Positions 18,200 through 27,611 are shown, numbered from the stretch's first letter. The stretch: 63,738 bases of DNA from an uncultured Bacillota bacterium (GCA_937862575.1 CALMFM010000155.1:1-63738); one strand, 5' to 3'. Numbers and translations are program-made. Notes: generated from the letters alone by a model not told the origin.

Positions 18200-19627
18200 T
18201 CATAATTTATTAGTAGATTTTAGCACTATATCTCTAGCAATCCAAATTCCGTTTGCATTCGCTTGTGCGAGCCCTCTTGTAATACCGGCTCCGTCGCCAC
18301 CAAAATATAGATTTTTTATTTGTGACTCAAATTTATTGTTTACTTCCGGTCTGGCCGAGTAAAATTTTGATTCGACTCCATATAATAACGTGTGCTCAGA
18401 TGCAACTCCTGGAGTTATGTTATCCAACGCTTCAATCATCTCAATTATTGATTTCATTGTTTTATATGGAAGAACCAATCCTAAGTCTCCTGGTATTGCT
18501 TCTTTTAAGGTCGGTGTTACAAATCCTTCGCTTATTCTTTTTTCAGTGGATCTTCTGCCTTTTTTCAAATCTCCAAATCTCTGTACTATTATAGCTCCGT
18601 TACTAAGCATGTTCGCTAGTTTAGATACTCCATGAGCAAACTCGTTTGGCTGATTGAAAGGTTCAGTAAATTTATGCGAAACCAACAAAGCAAAATTGGT
18701 GTTTCTTGATCCTTTGCTTGAATCTTTATATGCATGTCCGTTTGCCAACATTGTTCCACTATGATTTTCAATTACCACATGTCCACTTGGGTTTGAACAA
18801 AAAGTTCTTACTGTTGATCCAACGTTAGTTCTGTAAATAAACTTACCTTCATAAAGGTTTTCGTTGATTTCTTCCATTATTTCATTGTTTGTTTCAACGC
18901 GAACACCAATATCTACATGATTAGATTTCATTTCAATATTGTGTTCCAAAGCAAGGTTACTAAGCCATGTTGATCCGTCTCTACCTGGTGTTATGACTAC
19001 ATATTTAGCTTCTATTCTTTTGTTCTCATCAAGAATTATACCTTGGACTTTATTTTCTTCCACAATAATATTTTTGACTTCGGTTTTATAGGCCATATCA
19101 ATTTTGCTATTTAGATGTTCGTAGATATTTTTTAATACTTGAAGATTAACTTCCGTACCTAAATGTCTGACTTGTCCTCTTAATAATTTTAATCCGACCG
19201 CTAATCCTCTTTTTTCTATCTCTTTTACTTTATCGGTGTTTGGATCGGTAATTTCTTTAGGGGCTCCAAATTTAAGATTAATGGAATCGGCATACTTAAT
19301 TAAATCAAGTATTGTATCATCGTCAAGATATTCATTCATCCATCCGCCATATTCACTGGTAATATTGAATTTTCCATCCGAGTAAGCTCCAGCTCCGCCA
19401 AATCCGTTAGTAATGGAACAATAAGGGAGACATCCAATCATGCCGTTTTTTTGAACAGGACATTTACTTATTTTTTTTTCGATGATAGGGCATCTTCTAT
19501 GGTAAATATCGTTTCCTTTATCAACTAAAAGAACGTCTAGATTCTCGTTTTTTTCAGATAGTTCATATGCACACATTAATCCTGCTGGTCCGGCACCAAC
19601 TATTACCACATCGTATTTTTTTTTCAT
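18200..19627 (-). CDS. FAD-dependent dehydrogenase (COG2509-like)
   Basis: A flavoprotein of about 475 residues. The start chosen is ATG at 19627, because AAGGGGAAG lies just upstream and the Rossmann motif VVIVGAGPAGLMCAYELS then begins at residue 6. A second FAD-binding motif near the C-terminus reads FGGDGAGITRGLAQANANG. The middle contains cysteines (RRCPIIEKKISKCPVQ) and a glycine-rich stretch NGFGGAGAYSDGKFN, as in the uncharacterised FAD-dependent dehydrogenases of COG2509. The substrate is unknown. It lies between purA and dnaN and shares no operon signals with either. Confidence 0.75.
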   Translation of the reverse strand: MKKKYDVVIVGAGPAGLMCAYELSEKNENLDVLLVDKGNDIYHRRCPIIEKKISKCPVQKNGMIGCLPYCSITNGFGGAGAYSDGKFNITSEYGGWMNEYLDDDTILDLIKYADSINLKFGAPKEITDPNTDKVKEIEKRGLAVGLKLLRGQVRHLGTEVNLQVLKNIYEHLNSKIDMAYKTEVKNIIVEENKVQGIILDENKRIEAKYVVITPGRDGSTWLSNLALEHNIEMKSNHVDIGVRVETNNEIMEEINENLYEGKFIYRTNVGSTVRTFCSNPSGHVVIENHSGTMLANGHAYKDSSKGSRNTNFALLVSHKFTEPFNQPNEFAHGVSKLANMLSNGAIIVQRFGDLKKGRRSTEKRISEGFVTPTLKEAIPGDLGLVLPYKTMKSIIEMIEALDNITPGVASEHTLLYGVESKFYSARPEVNNKFESQIKNLYFGGDGAGITRGLAQANANGIWIARDIVLKSTNKL

Positions 19628-19689
19628 AATCTTCCCCTTTTGAAACCATAAAGATTTTAACATTTATTGAGGTTAAAATCAATGAATTC

Positions 19690-19718
19690 AAAAAAATAAT
19701 GGAGTATTTAACTCCATT
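19690..19718 (-). terminator. Terminator after dnaN
   Basis: AATGGAGT (19698-19705) pairs with ACTCCATT (19711-19718) around a 5-base loop; on the minus strand it is followed by a T run. It lies 7 bases after the dnaN stop codon. Confidence 0.85.
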
Positions 19719-19724
19719 AGATTT

Positions 19725-20849
19725 TTATTCAGTTCTGACTGGTAAAATTAGTTGTACCAACCCTGCATCTTCGTTACCTTCAATTACAAATGGTCTTATT
19801 TCGCCTGTAAATTTTACATATACTTCTTCTGAAGTGAATGTTTTTAAAGCATCAAGGAAATATTTAGAACTAAAGGCAATTTTCAACGGTGTGCCTATTG
19901 CTTTTTCAATCGGATAGACTTCTTCAACAACTTTACCTATTTCTGGCGAATTCGAAGTTATTTCAACAACATTGTCAGGTTTCAAGAATAATTTTACAAT
20001 ACTGTTTAGATTATCTTTTGTTGAAAGTAAAGATGCTCTTTCTATCGCAACTGACAGATCATTTGTTTTAAATTTGATTATAATAGGAAAATCAGTTGGT
20101 ATCAATCTGGTTGTTTCGGGGAAATTACCTTCTAAAAGTCTTGATTGAAATAAAATGTTTCCATATTCAAAAAGAATAGTTTTATGATTCAAGTGAACTA
20201 ATATTTCTTCCAAATCAAGTTCTAAAATTTTAATCAATTCATCCAAACTTTTACCAGGTATTACAACATTCATATTCTCAAAATTACTTGGAATTTCGAT
20301 AACTTTTTGACTCAATCTAAAAGAATCGGTAGCTATGGCTATCAATTTGTTTCCATCGACTTTGATGTTGACTCCTGTCAATATTGGTCTGTTTTCGATG
20401 TTTGAAGTCGCAAATGTGGTTTGTCTAATCACTGATTTCATTATCTTTGATTCTAATTTGATTGGTAATTCGCTTGTAACAAAATTGATTTCCGGATAAT
20501 CATCAACATTTTGCAAATTTAAAGAAAGATCTGTGTTGTGAGAATGTATTCTTAATACATTGTTATCGACTACAGAAATATCAACTTGCCCTTTGTCTAA
20601 CTTTCTAATAAAGTCCACAAATACCCTTCCAGGTATTAACGCTTCACCAGTTGTTTCGATATTTAAACTTTCGTCTTTAATGACAATTTTTATAGCTATG
20701 TCGGAATTACTTGTAATCAAAACTAATTCATTTTGATATACTTCCATTTTAATGCCTTGTAAATAAGGGGCTGGAGTTTTTGTTGACAAAGCTTTCTGGG
20801 AAATCAATAAATTGTTAAGCAAAACATCTGTGTCTATAGAGAAATTCAT
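19725..20849 (-). CDS. dnaN: DNA polymerase III beta subunit (sliding clamp)
   Basis: Processivity clamp of 374 residues with three repeated clamp domains. The N-terminal MNFSIDTDVLLNNLLISQKAL, the NIENRPILTGVNIKVDG segment near 145, and the C-terminal LVQLILPVRTE, with the usual P-R end, identify it. AGGAGG lies 7 bases before the ATG. It is the second gene of the dnaA-dnaN pair, preceded by a 163-bp AT-rich spacer with its own possible promoter. Confidence 0.96.
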   Translation of the reverse strand: MNFSIDTDVLLNNLLISQKALSTKTPAPYLQGIKMEVYQNELVLITSNSDIAIKIVIKDESLNIETTGEALIPGRVFVDFIRKLDKGQVDISVVDNNVLRIHSHNTDLSLNLQNVDDYPEINFVTSELPIKLESKIMKSVIRQTTFATSNIENRPILTGVNIKVDGNKLIAIATDSFRLSQKVIEIPSNFENMNVVIPGKSLDELIKILELDLEEILVHLNHKTILFEYGNILFQSRLLEGNFPETTRLIPTDFPIIIKFKTNDLSVAIERASLLSTKDNLNSIVKLFLKPDNVVEITSNSPEIGKVVEEVYPIEKAIGTPLKIAFSSKYFLDALKTFTSEEVYVKFTGEIRPFVIEGNEDAGLVQLILPVRTE

Positions 20850-21012
20850 AAAAATGCCTCCTATGTTTTATTTTATTTATATAATTTTTAATATTTATTG
20901 TTATTATTTAGGGTTGTTGATATGTGGATAAAACCTATTTAAACCACTAATATTATACCATATTTAGCGAAAAAAGTATAGTTTATTAACTGTTTATAAC
21001 TATATAAAAACC
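20850..21012 (-). other. dnaA-dnaN spacer: DnaA box, AT-rich unwinding candidate and dnaN promoter
   Basis: On the minus strand a perfect DnaA box TTATCCACA (20931-20923) is followed at once by a weaker box-like ATATCAACA, a CCC triplet and then TAAATAATAACAATAAAT. This arrangement (box, short GC patch, A-centred triplets) resembles the DnaA-trio unwinding element of Bacillus-type origins. A dnaN -10 (TGGTATAAT, plus-strand positions 20952-20960) lies between the box and dnaA. One further near-match box, TTTTCCACA, lies at 21019-21027 inside the end of dnaA. Confidence 0.55.
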
Positions 21013-22389
21013 TTATTTTTTTCCACACTTTATCAACAATTTATCAACATCGTTTTTCTTTGTTTTATCAATCTGTAAATCATTGGAAATCTGTTCGATG
21101 CTGTATATTACAGTTGAATGATCGCGGTTATTAAATATCTGTCCAATTTTCTTATAAGTCAAATCATATATATCCTTTAATATATACATACCTATTTGTC
21201 TTGGAAAAACATATTTCTTTTGTCTGTTTTTTGATAATAAATCTGATGTAGATATATTATAATAGTTACTAACAATATCTAATATATTCATATAATTGAT
21301 TGTATCAACTTTATGATTACCTGCATTTTTTGAATTCAACAAACTTTTAAGTGCTTCTTGTGCGTTTTCTACAGAAAATTTATAATCGAAAGCGGTACAA
21401 TAGAATAAAACTCTTTTGAGTGCTCCTTCAAGTTCCCTAACATTGTTATCAAAAACGCTGGCTATATATTCAAGAATTTCATCTGAAATAAGATCAGGAT
21501 CTTGAGTTTCAGCGTGAAGTTTTTTCTTAAGAATCAATATTCTGTGTTCTAAATTAGGTCTATTTATATCAACCGATAGACCCCATTCAAATCTACTTGT
21601 CAGTCGAGACATAATATCGAAGAGTTCTGAGGCTTTACGATCGGAAGTTATAACTATTTGCTTATTATTTTCTTCATGTTTTTCAAATATCTTAAAAAAT
21701 TCAAGTTGAGTTTGATTCTTTCCTGACAAAAACTGGATATCATCAACCAAAAGCACATCAATATCTTCGTATTTTTTTGAGAAATCATCATAAGACTTCT
21801 TTTGAGCAGCTTTGCCGAAATCTTCTATAAACTGATCTGTTTTTACATAAAGAACTTTTTTATTTACATCGTTTTCTAAAATATAATTTCCAACGCATTG
21901 CATAAGGTGTGTTTTTCCTAAACCAACTTCACCAAATATATATAAAGGATTGGCAAAGCCGCCAGGTTGATCTGCAACCTTCATAGCTGAAGTATATGCT
22001 AATCGATTTGAAGAACCAACAACAAAATTCTCAAAAGTGTATGAGTTGTTTAATCCGGTCTTATATTTTTCTTCCAAATCTTTCTCAGGAACATTAATTG
22101 CGTAAGGTCCTTCTCTTTTTGCTAACTCTTCCGCCGCTTGATCTTTTGTAATAATCTTGAACATGTGTTTTTCTTGTACATATTCATTCAACAGCGCATT
22201 CAAACGGTTGAGATAGAAGGATTCAATTTTATTCTTTACGAACGAATTTGGGGCAATCAGGTAGACATAGTTGTTAACAACTTTAAACACATTAGAAATA
22301 TGTGCGAAATGTTCGTTGTAAACATCTGTATCCAGACTGATTTGTAATCTGGATTTAATCTGGCTCCATATTTTTTCGAACTCTTCCAT
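21013..22389 (-). CDS. dnaA: Chromosomal replication initiator DnaA
   Basis: Initiator of 458 residues, AAA+ ATPase. Domain I (about 1-80) begins EEFEKIWSQIKSRLQISL. Domain III carries Walker A GEVGLGKTHLMQ (about 152-163), Walker B DVLLVDDIQFL (about 212-222) and the sensor region SRLTSRFEWGLSVDI. Domain IV has the DnaA-box binding signature RDHSTVIYSIEQI. AGGAGG precedes the ATG by 5 bases. DnaA boxes in its upstream region suggest autoregulation. Confidence 0.98.
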   Translation of the reverse strand: MEEFEKIWSQIKSRLQISLDTDVYNEHFAHISNVFKVVNNYVYLIAPNSFVKNKIESFYLNRLNALLNEYVQEKHMFKIITKDQAAEELAKREGPYAINVPEKDLEEKYKTGLNNSYTFENFVVGSSNRLAYTSAMKVADQPGGFANPLYIFGEVGLGKTHLMQCVGNYILENDVNKKVLYVKTDQFIEDFGKAAQKKSYDDFSKKYEDIDVLLVDDIQFLSGKNQTQLEFFKIFEKHEENNKQIVITSDRKASELFDIMSRLTSRFEWGLSVDINRPNLEHRILILKKKLHAETQDPDLISDEILEYIASVFDNNVRELEGALKRVLFYCTAFDYKFSVENAQEALKSLLNSKNAGNHKVDTINYMNILDIVSNYYNISTSDLLSKNRQKKYVFPRQIGMYILKDIYDLTYKKIGQIFNNRDHSTVIYSIEQISNDLQIDKTKKNDVDKLLIKCGKK

Positions 22390-22621
22390 TCCATCCTCCT
22401 GATTGTTAAATATAATATATCATAAATAAGAAAATGTGGATAAATAAGTTTTCCACAAAATATGTGGATAACTATTTTTGATTAAGGGTTATCAACGTAG
22501 CAAATGTGGAAAATTAATGGCTAAATATAAATAAAATAGCTTATTTTCCACAAATTAACATTATGTCATTTCAACACAAATGTAGATAAAAAATTTTATA
22601 AAATCCGACAATAAAAAATAG
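22390..22621. other. oriC: Probable replication origin (oriC), DnaA-box cluster upstream of dnaA
   Basis: This non-coding stretch between divergent dnaA and rpmH holds two perfect boxes in the TGTGGATAA orientation (22435-22443, 22463-22471). It also holds near-matches: TTTTCCACA at 22449-22457 and 22544-22552, TGTGGAAAA at 22505-22513, and TGTAGATAA at 22581-22589. It is AT-rich. With the box and AT-rich element on the other side of dnaA, it looks like a bipartite origin of the Bacillus type. Confidence 0.8.
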
Positions 22622-22650
22622 TTGACATGGCATATAAAATTAAGTATAAT
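22622..22650 (+). promoter_or_regulatory. Consensus promoter of rpmH
   Basis: A perfect TTGACA (22622-22627) and perfect TATAAT (22645-22650) are separated by 17 bases. This is the strongest-looking promoter in the window, as expected for a ribosomal protein gene. Confidence 0.9.
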
Positions 22651-22692
22651 TAGATAGCATGGTTTTTGATTATCACGTAGGAGGTGTTGATT

Positions 22693-22839
22693 ATGAAGAA
22701 AACATATCAACCTAGTAAACTTAAAAGAGCTAAGACTCATGGGTTCAGAGCCAGAATGGCAACTGCAAATGGTCGTAAAGTATTAGCTAGAAGAAGAGCA
22801 AGAGGCCGTAAGGTCCTGACAGTATCTGATCAACTGTAA
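22693..22839 (+). CDS. rpmH: 50S ribosomal protein L34
   Basis: A 48-residue highly basic protein starting [20 protein letters not shown] and ending with an [10 protein letters not shown] region, the standard L34 sequence. It starts with ATG at 22693 after TAGGAGGTG. It is slightly longer than the usual 44-46 residues because of a C-terminal TVSDQL. It lies next to oriC and divergent from dnaA, as in most Firmicutes. Confidence 0.97.
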   Translation: MKKTYQPSKLKRAKTHGFRARMATANGRKVLARRRARGRKVLTVSDQL

Positions 22840-22875
22840 TTAAATAAAAACAACACCAAAAATATATTTGTACTT

Positions 22876-22920
22876 GAAATCACCGGAATAATATATGTCA
22901 TGGTGGTTTTTTTGTTTTTT
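22876..22920 (+). terminator. Weak terminator or attenuator between rpmH and rnpA
   Basis: GAAATCACC (22876-22884) pairs, with wobbles, with GGTGGTTTT (22902-22910) around a 17-base loop, followed by a long T tract. It may let rpmH be transcribed in excess over rnpA. Confidence 0.5.
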
Positions 22921-22932
22921 TAGGAGGCAATT

Positions 22933-23274
22933 TTGAAGAAGGAATACCGAATCAAAAAAAATGATGAGATTCAACAATTGATAAGCAAAAAGACAACTGT
23001 TGGAAACGGTTATTTCATCTTGTATTACCATAAAAACCATGATAACAAGCATTTCAGATTTGCCGTAAGCGTTCAAAAAAAATATGGAAACGCAGTTGAA
23101 AGAAACTTAATGAAAAGAAGAATCAGGGAAGTTGTGAAGGTAAATGCCTTCAAAAACGAGTCGGAGTTCTTTATCGTAGCTAAGATTAAGTCAAAAGATT
23201 TGTCTTTCGCAGATATTGAAACTCATTTGAAAAATCTATTCGCTCAAGCGAAAATACTAGGAGAAAAAGAATGA
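22933..23274 (+). CDS. rnpA: Ribonuclease P protein component
   Basis: Protein subunit of RNase P, which assists tRNA 5-prime maturation. 113 residues, with the N-terminal YRIKKNDEIQQLI and the RNA-binding signature NAVERNLMKRRIREVV (about 55-70). The start codon is TTG at 22933, chosen because AGGAGG lies 5 bases upstream and no other start fits. It overlaps yidC by 4 bases. Confidence 0.95.
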   Translation: MKKEYRIKKNDEIQQLISKKTTVGNGYFILYYHKNHDNKHFRFAVSVQKKYGNAVERNLMKRRIREVVKVNAFKNESEFFIVAKIKSKDLSFADIETHLKNLFAQAKILGEKE

Positions 23275-24389
23275 AATTAAGAAATAAGATATTGATGTTG
23301 ATTGCAGCTCTGTTTCTGGTTTTAGGAACGGTATCCTGTGGAACCAAAACAGGTGAGTTATCCTATAATAACTACATCAACATAATAACAGTAGCCAATG
23401 CCCAAGATGGGCAAGACGCTTCTAACAAAGACGAAGTCGAATTGTTGCTTGGAACTGCAGATGGCGGGGACTATGACATAGCGACAGGAGACGGATATTT
23501 AGAGTGGAATGGCGAAGAAGGAGAATATGTTAAGGTAACGTTTGTTGATACGTACGCTACTGAAATAACTCCGCTGGAAGATACCGGATTGTATCAATCA
23601 ATCTATACAACGCCAATTGGAGTAAAAACCGGCGTTTGGAACTGGATTATTTTGCAATTAGGTTATTTTACATTTTATGCAAGTAATCTATTTGGACTTT
23701 TAGGAGATACATACCTATATTGGTTAGGTTTGTTAATCATGACTTTGTTAATCAGAACAATCGGTTGGCCAATCTATGCTAAAACCAATGATATGTCCTT
23801 GAAAATGCAACTTGCTCAACCAGAAATTACTAAAATTCAAGAGAAATACAAAGGCCGCCAAGATCAAGCTTCGCAACAGAGAATGCAAATGGAAACGATG
23901 GATATCTATAAAAAATATAAGATTAATCTTTTTGGATGCTTGATGCCATTATTGCAGATGCCGATTTTCATCGCCATGTATCAAGTAGTTCAAAGATTTC
24001 CGTTGACAGATTTATCTACTTTCTCTAGCGAATCGGTCTTTATGAATACCAACTTCTTATGGACAAACCTTGGCAATACAGATTGGCTTCCTAATTTACC
24101 ATTGGCAATAGCTGTTTCCGTATTAATGTTCTTAAGTCAATATCTGTCAACTCACAGAGCCAAAATGCAACAAAGACCAAACCAATATCAAGACGCCAAG
24201 GCTCAACAAAGTCAAAAAACTATGAAGTATATGATGTATTTTATGGTATTCTTCATGGGTTATATTTCGCTAAGAAGCGCGGGTATCGCGTTCTATTGGA
24301 CAATTGGTACGGCTTATCAATTATTGCAAAGTTATATTAGTTTCAAGAATATGAAGAAGCGCCAAGATCAATTGCGTAGACAATTTTAG
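23271..24389 (+). CDS. yidC: Membrane protein insertase YidC (lipoprotein form)
   Basis: Insertase of the YidC/Oxa1/SpoIIIJ family, 372 residues. The N-terminus is a lipoprotein signal with lipobox GTVSC (Cys about 23), as in Gram-positive YidC. A roughly 90-residue extracytoplasmic segment precedes the first insertase helix. Five helices follow, the first near 140-160, containing the conserved hairpin KMQLAQPEITKIQEKYKGR and the GCLMPLLQMPIFIAMYQVV segment. The acidic extracytoplasmic segment after the lipobox is longer than in many Bacillus homologues. A basic C-terminal tail ends the protein. Overlaps rnpA by 4 bases. Confidence 0.94.
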   Translation: MKLRNKILMLIAALFLVLGTVSCGTKTGELSYNNYINIITVANAQDGQDASNKDEVELLLGTADGGDYDIATGDGYLEWNGEEGEYVKVTFVDTYATEITPLEDTGLYQSIYTTPIGVKTGVWNWIILQLGYFTFYASNLFGLLGDTYLYWLGLLIMTLLIRTIGWPIYAKTNDMSLKMQLAQPEITKIQEKYKGRQDQASQQRMQMETMDIYKKYKINLFGCLMPLLQMPIFIAMYQVVQRFPLTDLSTFSSESVFMNTNFLWTNLGNTDWLPNLPLAIAVSVLMFLSQYLSTHRAKMQQRPNQYQDAKAQQSQKTMKYMMYFMVFFMGYISLRSAGIAFYWTIGTAYQLLQSYISFKNMKKRQDQLRRQF

Positions 24390-24397
24390 GAGGGATT

Positions 24398-25021
24398 TTG
24401 ATGAAAAGCATTAGATTTGAAGCAAAAGCATTAAATGACGCAACAATACAATATGCAGCACAAGAGTTAAGAGTGAACAAGGATTTTGTAGAAATCAACG
24501 TTGTTGAAGAGAAGAAATCCATGTTAGGCTTGAACAAAACCTATATTGTTGAAGCAACAATTGATTTTGATGTTATAAGAGATGGAATTGAATATTTAAA
24601 ATCCCTATTGGAAAACATGGAAATCGAAGCGGTTATCGAAGCTAAGCAATTGGATCAAAGACAGATAATGTTTATGATCGAAGCTAAAGAAAATCCAATT
24701 CTTATAGGAAAAAACGGGAAAACTCTAGAGGCTATTCAAACACTTTTGAAAAACTATATAAACCTTTACACAGAAGACTTCTATATGGTTTTAATCGATG
24801 TTGGTGGCTATAAAGAACAAAGAAGAAAGCAATTAGAAATTCTTGCGACAAAGACTGCTATGGATGTTGTTAAAACAAAAGTTGCGACTAAATTAAGCAA
24901 GATGAACGCTTATGAAAGAAGAATAATTCACACGAAACTTTCTGACTGGAGAGATGTGACAACCGAATCTGAAGGAGAAGAACCAAACAGATACGTTGTT
25001 ATCAAACCATCAAAGAAATAA
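24398..25021 (+). CDS. khpB: RNA-binding protein KhpB (Jag)
   Basis: A 207-residue protein with the Jag N-terminal domain (about 1-50, ending at KSMLGLNKTYIVEA), a KH-type region with the GKNGKTLEAIQTLL loop (about 107-120), and a C-terminal R3H domain (MNAYERRIIHTKLSD, ending with EPNRYVVIKP). KhpB pairs with KhpA as a global RNA chaperone in Firmicutes. Its position after yidC is the classical one. Its stop overlaps the pth start by one base (TAATG). Confidence 0.93.
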   Translation: MMKSIRFEAKALNDATIQYAAQELRVNKDFVEINVVEEKKSMLGLNKTYIVEATIDFDVIRDGIEYLKSLLENMEIEAVIEAKQLDQRQIMFMIEAKENPILIGKNGKTLEAIQTLLKNYINLYTEDFYMVLIDVGGYKEQRRKQLEILATKTAMDVVKTKVATKLSKMNAYERRIIHTKLSDWRDVTTESEGEEPNRYVVIKPSKK

Positions 25022-25569
25022 TGAAACTGATTGTAGGTCTGGGTAATCCAGGCAAGAAGTATTCAGACTCCAAACACAACATCGGATTCATGGTCTTAGA
25101 TACCTTCGCTAAGGCAAATAAAATAAATTACAAAAAATCAATAAGATTTATTTCTGAAATTGCTGTTCTTAACGAATGCATTTTATTAAAGCCAAAAACA
25201 TATATGAACAACTCGGGTTTGGCTATCAGAAAAGTATGTGATTTTTATAAAATTCCATCGGAGGATGTTTTGGTTGTATTTGATGATCTTAATCTACCTT
25301 TTGCTAAACTAAGATTGAGAAGAACCGGAAGCGCCGGGGGGCACAACGGAATTAAATCCTTGATAGCTCATCTGGGAACCGAAGATTTTAATAGGTTGAG
25401 AGTTGGCATCGGACGCAACGACAACAAAGAAATGAAGGATGATGTCCTTAGCAATTTTTCAAAGTCTGAGATGAAAATTTTGAATGAATTACAAACTGAA
25501 ATTTGCAGTATAATTGAAGAATTTATTAAAGATAACGACTTCGAAAAAATCATGAACAAATATAATTGA
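25021..25569 (+). CDS. pth: Peptidyl-tRNA hydrolase
   Basis: Releases peptides from stalled peptidyl-tRNA. The 182-residue product has the signatures VGLGNPGKKYSDSKHNIGF (with catalytic His), KPKTYMNNSG, VFDDLNLPF and GSAGGHNGIKSLI. ATG overlaps the khpB stop by one base. It is the last gene of the rpmH-rnpA-yidC-khpB-pth cluster. Confidence 0.96.
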   Translation: MKLIVGLGNPGKKYSDSKHNIGFMVLDTFAKANKINYKKSIRFISEIAVLNECILLKPKTYMNNSGLAIRKVCDFYKIPSEDVLVVFDDLNLPFAKLRLRRTGSAGGHNGIKSLIAHLGTEDFNRLRVGIGRNDNKEMKDDVLSNFSKSEMKILNELQTEICSIIEEFIKDNDFEKIMNKYN

Positions 25570-25591
25570 AATATTTAAACTAAATTAAAAC

Positions 25592-25626
25592 AAAAACGAC
25601 CAATATCCCTACATATGGTCGTTTTT
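25592..25626. terminator. Bidirectional terminator between pth and the GH13 gene
   Basis: AAAAACGACCA (25592-25602) pairs perfectly with TGGTCGTTTTT (25616-25626) around a 13-base loop, with A- and T-rich flanks. It serves two convergent genes. Confidence 0.85.
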
Positions 25627-25642
25627 ATATTGTTTTAATTTT

Positions 25643-27460
25643 TTAATTTTTCAAAATTTTAAATTCATATCCTTCGATTTCTAATTGTAAATTTAGTTGT
25701 AAATCATGATTTTCAAAGAGATCAACAACGTTCTTGCCAATCAAGTTATCTGGTAAATCAATAGTCTTTGAATCTTCATTGTTATTAAGAAAGAAGTAAA
25801 TTGAACCCTTATTATATATTAAAACATTCTGGGAGTTTTCCAACCAATTTAGTTCAACTTGTTTGAACTCGGTGTTTTCTTTTCGTAACTTTATCATATT
25901 TTTGAAAAAATTATACATCGATAAATCTTGCCTATGATCCCAAATCATTGGCTGTCGAGGGTCTTTATCCTCTAATTGAGACAATCCAACCTCATCGCCA
26001 TAGTATAATGCTGGAGAACCGCCAAAACTAAGCAAAAAAGTATAAGCTAGTTTAACTAGATTAGGATTATTACTGCACTTTTGAAGAATTCGCGAAGTAT
26101 CATGTGAACCAATCATATTAAACATATTCACTGCTATGTTTTCTGGATAAGATACAAGCAGTTTATTGATTTTATAAATAAAAGAATAAATTGAAATATT
26201 TAGCATAGATTTGTCTCTGCCAAAATATTGCCAAATTGGATATGCGACCTCATAGTTCATTACAGCATCAAACTGGTCGCCTCTCAGCCACGGCGTAGAG
26301 TCGTCCCAATTCTCTCCCAAAATATAAAAATCGTGTTTTATATTTCTTACTGCTTCCTTAAATTTTCTCCAAAAACGATGGCTTACTTCGTTAGATACAT
26401 CTAGTCTCCAACCATCAATATCATATTCTTTTATCCAATATGTCGCGACATCGAGAAGGTATTCTTCTGCGATAGGATTATCTGTATTCCATTTGGGCAT
26501 CATCGGAGTGAATGCGAACGTTCTATAGTTTGGTTTAATGTTCAAATGCTTATAAATTGGGTAACCTTTTTCATCTAGTTTGAAGTTAATGAAGTTGTCA
26601 TCCTCTATGAAAAAGCAATCCCAATACATTGAATCCCTTTTGTTTTTAACAACATCTTGAAAATATGGATGGTCAAATCCACAATGATTAAATACCGCAT
26701 CCAACATTACTTTGATATTATTCTTGTGGCATTCCTTAATCATAACACCCAAGTCTTCTTTTGATCCAAAAGATGGATCAATTTCATAATAATCTGATAT
26801 ATCATATTTGTGTGAAGATACTGACTTAAAAATAGGAGTAAAGTATATCCCGGTAATTCCAAGTTCTTTTAAGTATGGAATTCTTTTGGTAATACCTTTA
26901 ATTGTGCCTCCAAAAAAATAATCATTTAGATCAGTGGCTTTGAAATATTCTTGTTCTTTTAAATAAAAATTATCATCATCTCTACTAAATCGATCTGGAA
27001 ATATCTGATACCAGACGATGTCTTTGGCCCATGAAGGAGAATCAATAAGATCGCCTTCATTAATGTAAGGATAATTAAAATATCCAAACAGGTTAGATAC
27101 ATATGAATTTTTGTTTTCTGTTGTCAATTTTACTAAGTCTCTACATCCATAGAAATAATCTTCAAAGCCGTCATTTATGATGAAGCTATATTTACTACGG
27201 GTTGTTATTGTTTTTATGGATATAAAATAATAATCAAATAACTCAGTAGTATATTTGAGCTTCATCTCGTTATTAGTCAATGAATCACCACTCCAAACAT
27301 ATTTTCCGTCTTTGAAATGCCATTCGAAAGGATCGCCAAGTAGTAATTTTACTGACTTGACATCATTTTTAGCCGTTTGTAAAATGATATGCATGGTGTT
27401 TGCGTCAAACGCATACGCCATATGACTTTTAGGGATGTGATTGATTGCTTCTAGTTTCAT
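25643..27460 (-). CDS. Cytoplasmic GH13 glycoside hydrolase (neopullulanase/cyclomaltodextrinase-like)
   Basis: A 605-residue alpha-amylase family enzyme without a signal peptide. An N-terminal beta domain (about 1-130) precedes the catalytic barrel, which starts WAKDIVWYQIFPDRFSRDD. Conserved regions: DAVFNHCGF (I), DGWRLDVSNEV with nucleophile Asp (II), LGENWDDSTPWL with acid/base Glu (III) and IGSHDTSR (IV). The N-domain and PDRF segment fit the neopullulanase/maltogenic amylase/cyclomaltodextrinase group, which degrades imported maltodextrins. It is convergent with pth and divergent from the RDD-amylase operon. Confidence 0.88.
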   Translation of the reverse strand: MKLEAINHIPKSHMAYAFDANTMHIILQTAKNDVKSVKLLLGDPFEWHFKDGKYVWSGDSLTNNEMKLKYTTELFDYYFISIKTITTRSKYSFIINDGFEDYFYGCRDLVKLTTENKNSYVSNLFGYFNYPYINEGDLIDSPSWAKDIVWYQIFPDRFSRDDDNFYLKEQEYFKATDLNDYFFGGTIKGITKRIPYLKELGITGIYFTPIFKSVSSHKYDISDYYEIDPSFGSKEDLGVMIKECHKNNIKVMLDAVFNHCGFDHPYFQDVVKNKRDSMYWDCFFIEDDNFINFKLDEKGYPIYKHLNIKPNYRTFAFTPMMPKWNTDNPIAEEYLLDVATYWIKEYDIDGWRLDVSNEVSHRFWRKFKEAVRNIKHDFYILGENWDDSTPWLRGDQFDAVMNYEVAYPIWQYFGRDKSMLNISIYSFIYKINKLLVSYPENIAVNMFNMIGSHDTSRILQKCSNNPNLVKLAYTFLLSFGGSPALYYGDEVGLSQLEDKDPRQPMIWDHRQDLSMYNFFKNMIKLRKENTEFKQVELNWLENSQNVLIYNKGSIYFFLNNNEDSKTIDLPDNLIGKNVVDLFENHDLQLNLQLEIEGYEFKILKN

Positions 27461-27490
27461 AATATGTCCTTTCAGGTGACTTATGTCTTA

Positions 27491-27518
27491 ATTTTACCAC
27501 CTTTTTAACTTTTTTCAA
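27491..27518 (-). promoter_or_regulatory. Promoter of the cytoplasmic GH13 gene
   Basis: On the minus strand TTGAAA (27513-27518) and TAAAAT (27491-27496) are 16 bases apart, and TGG before the -10 makes it extended. Confidence 0.6.
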
Positions 27519-27611
27519 TGTTTCATAATGTGATAAGGATTACATAATATTTTGATTTTTTATATAATGGCGATTGTAGTATAATGGTAATATATGAAAT
27601 AGGGTGACATT

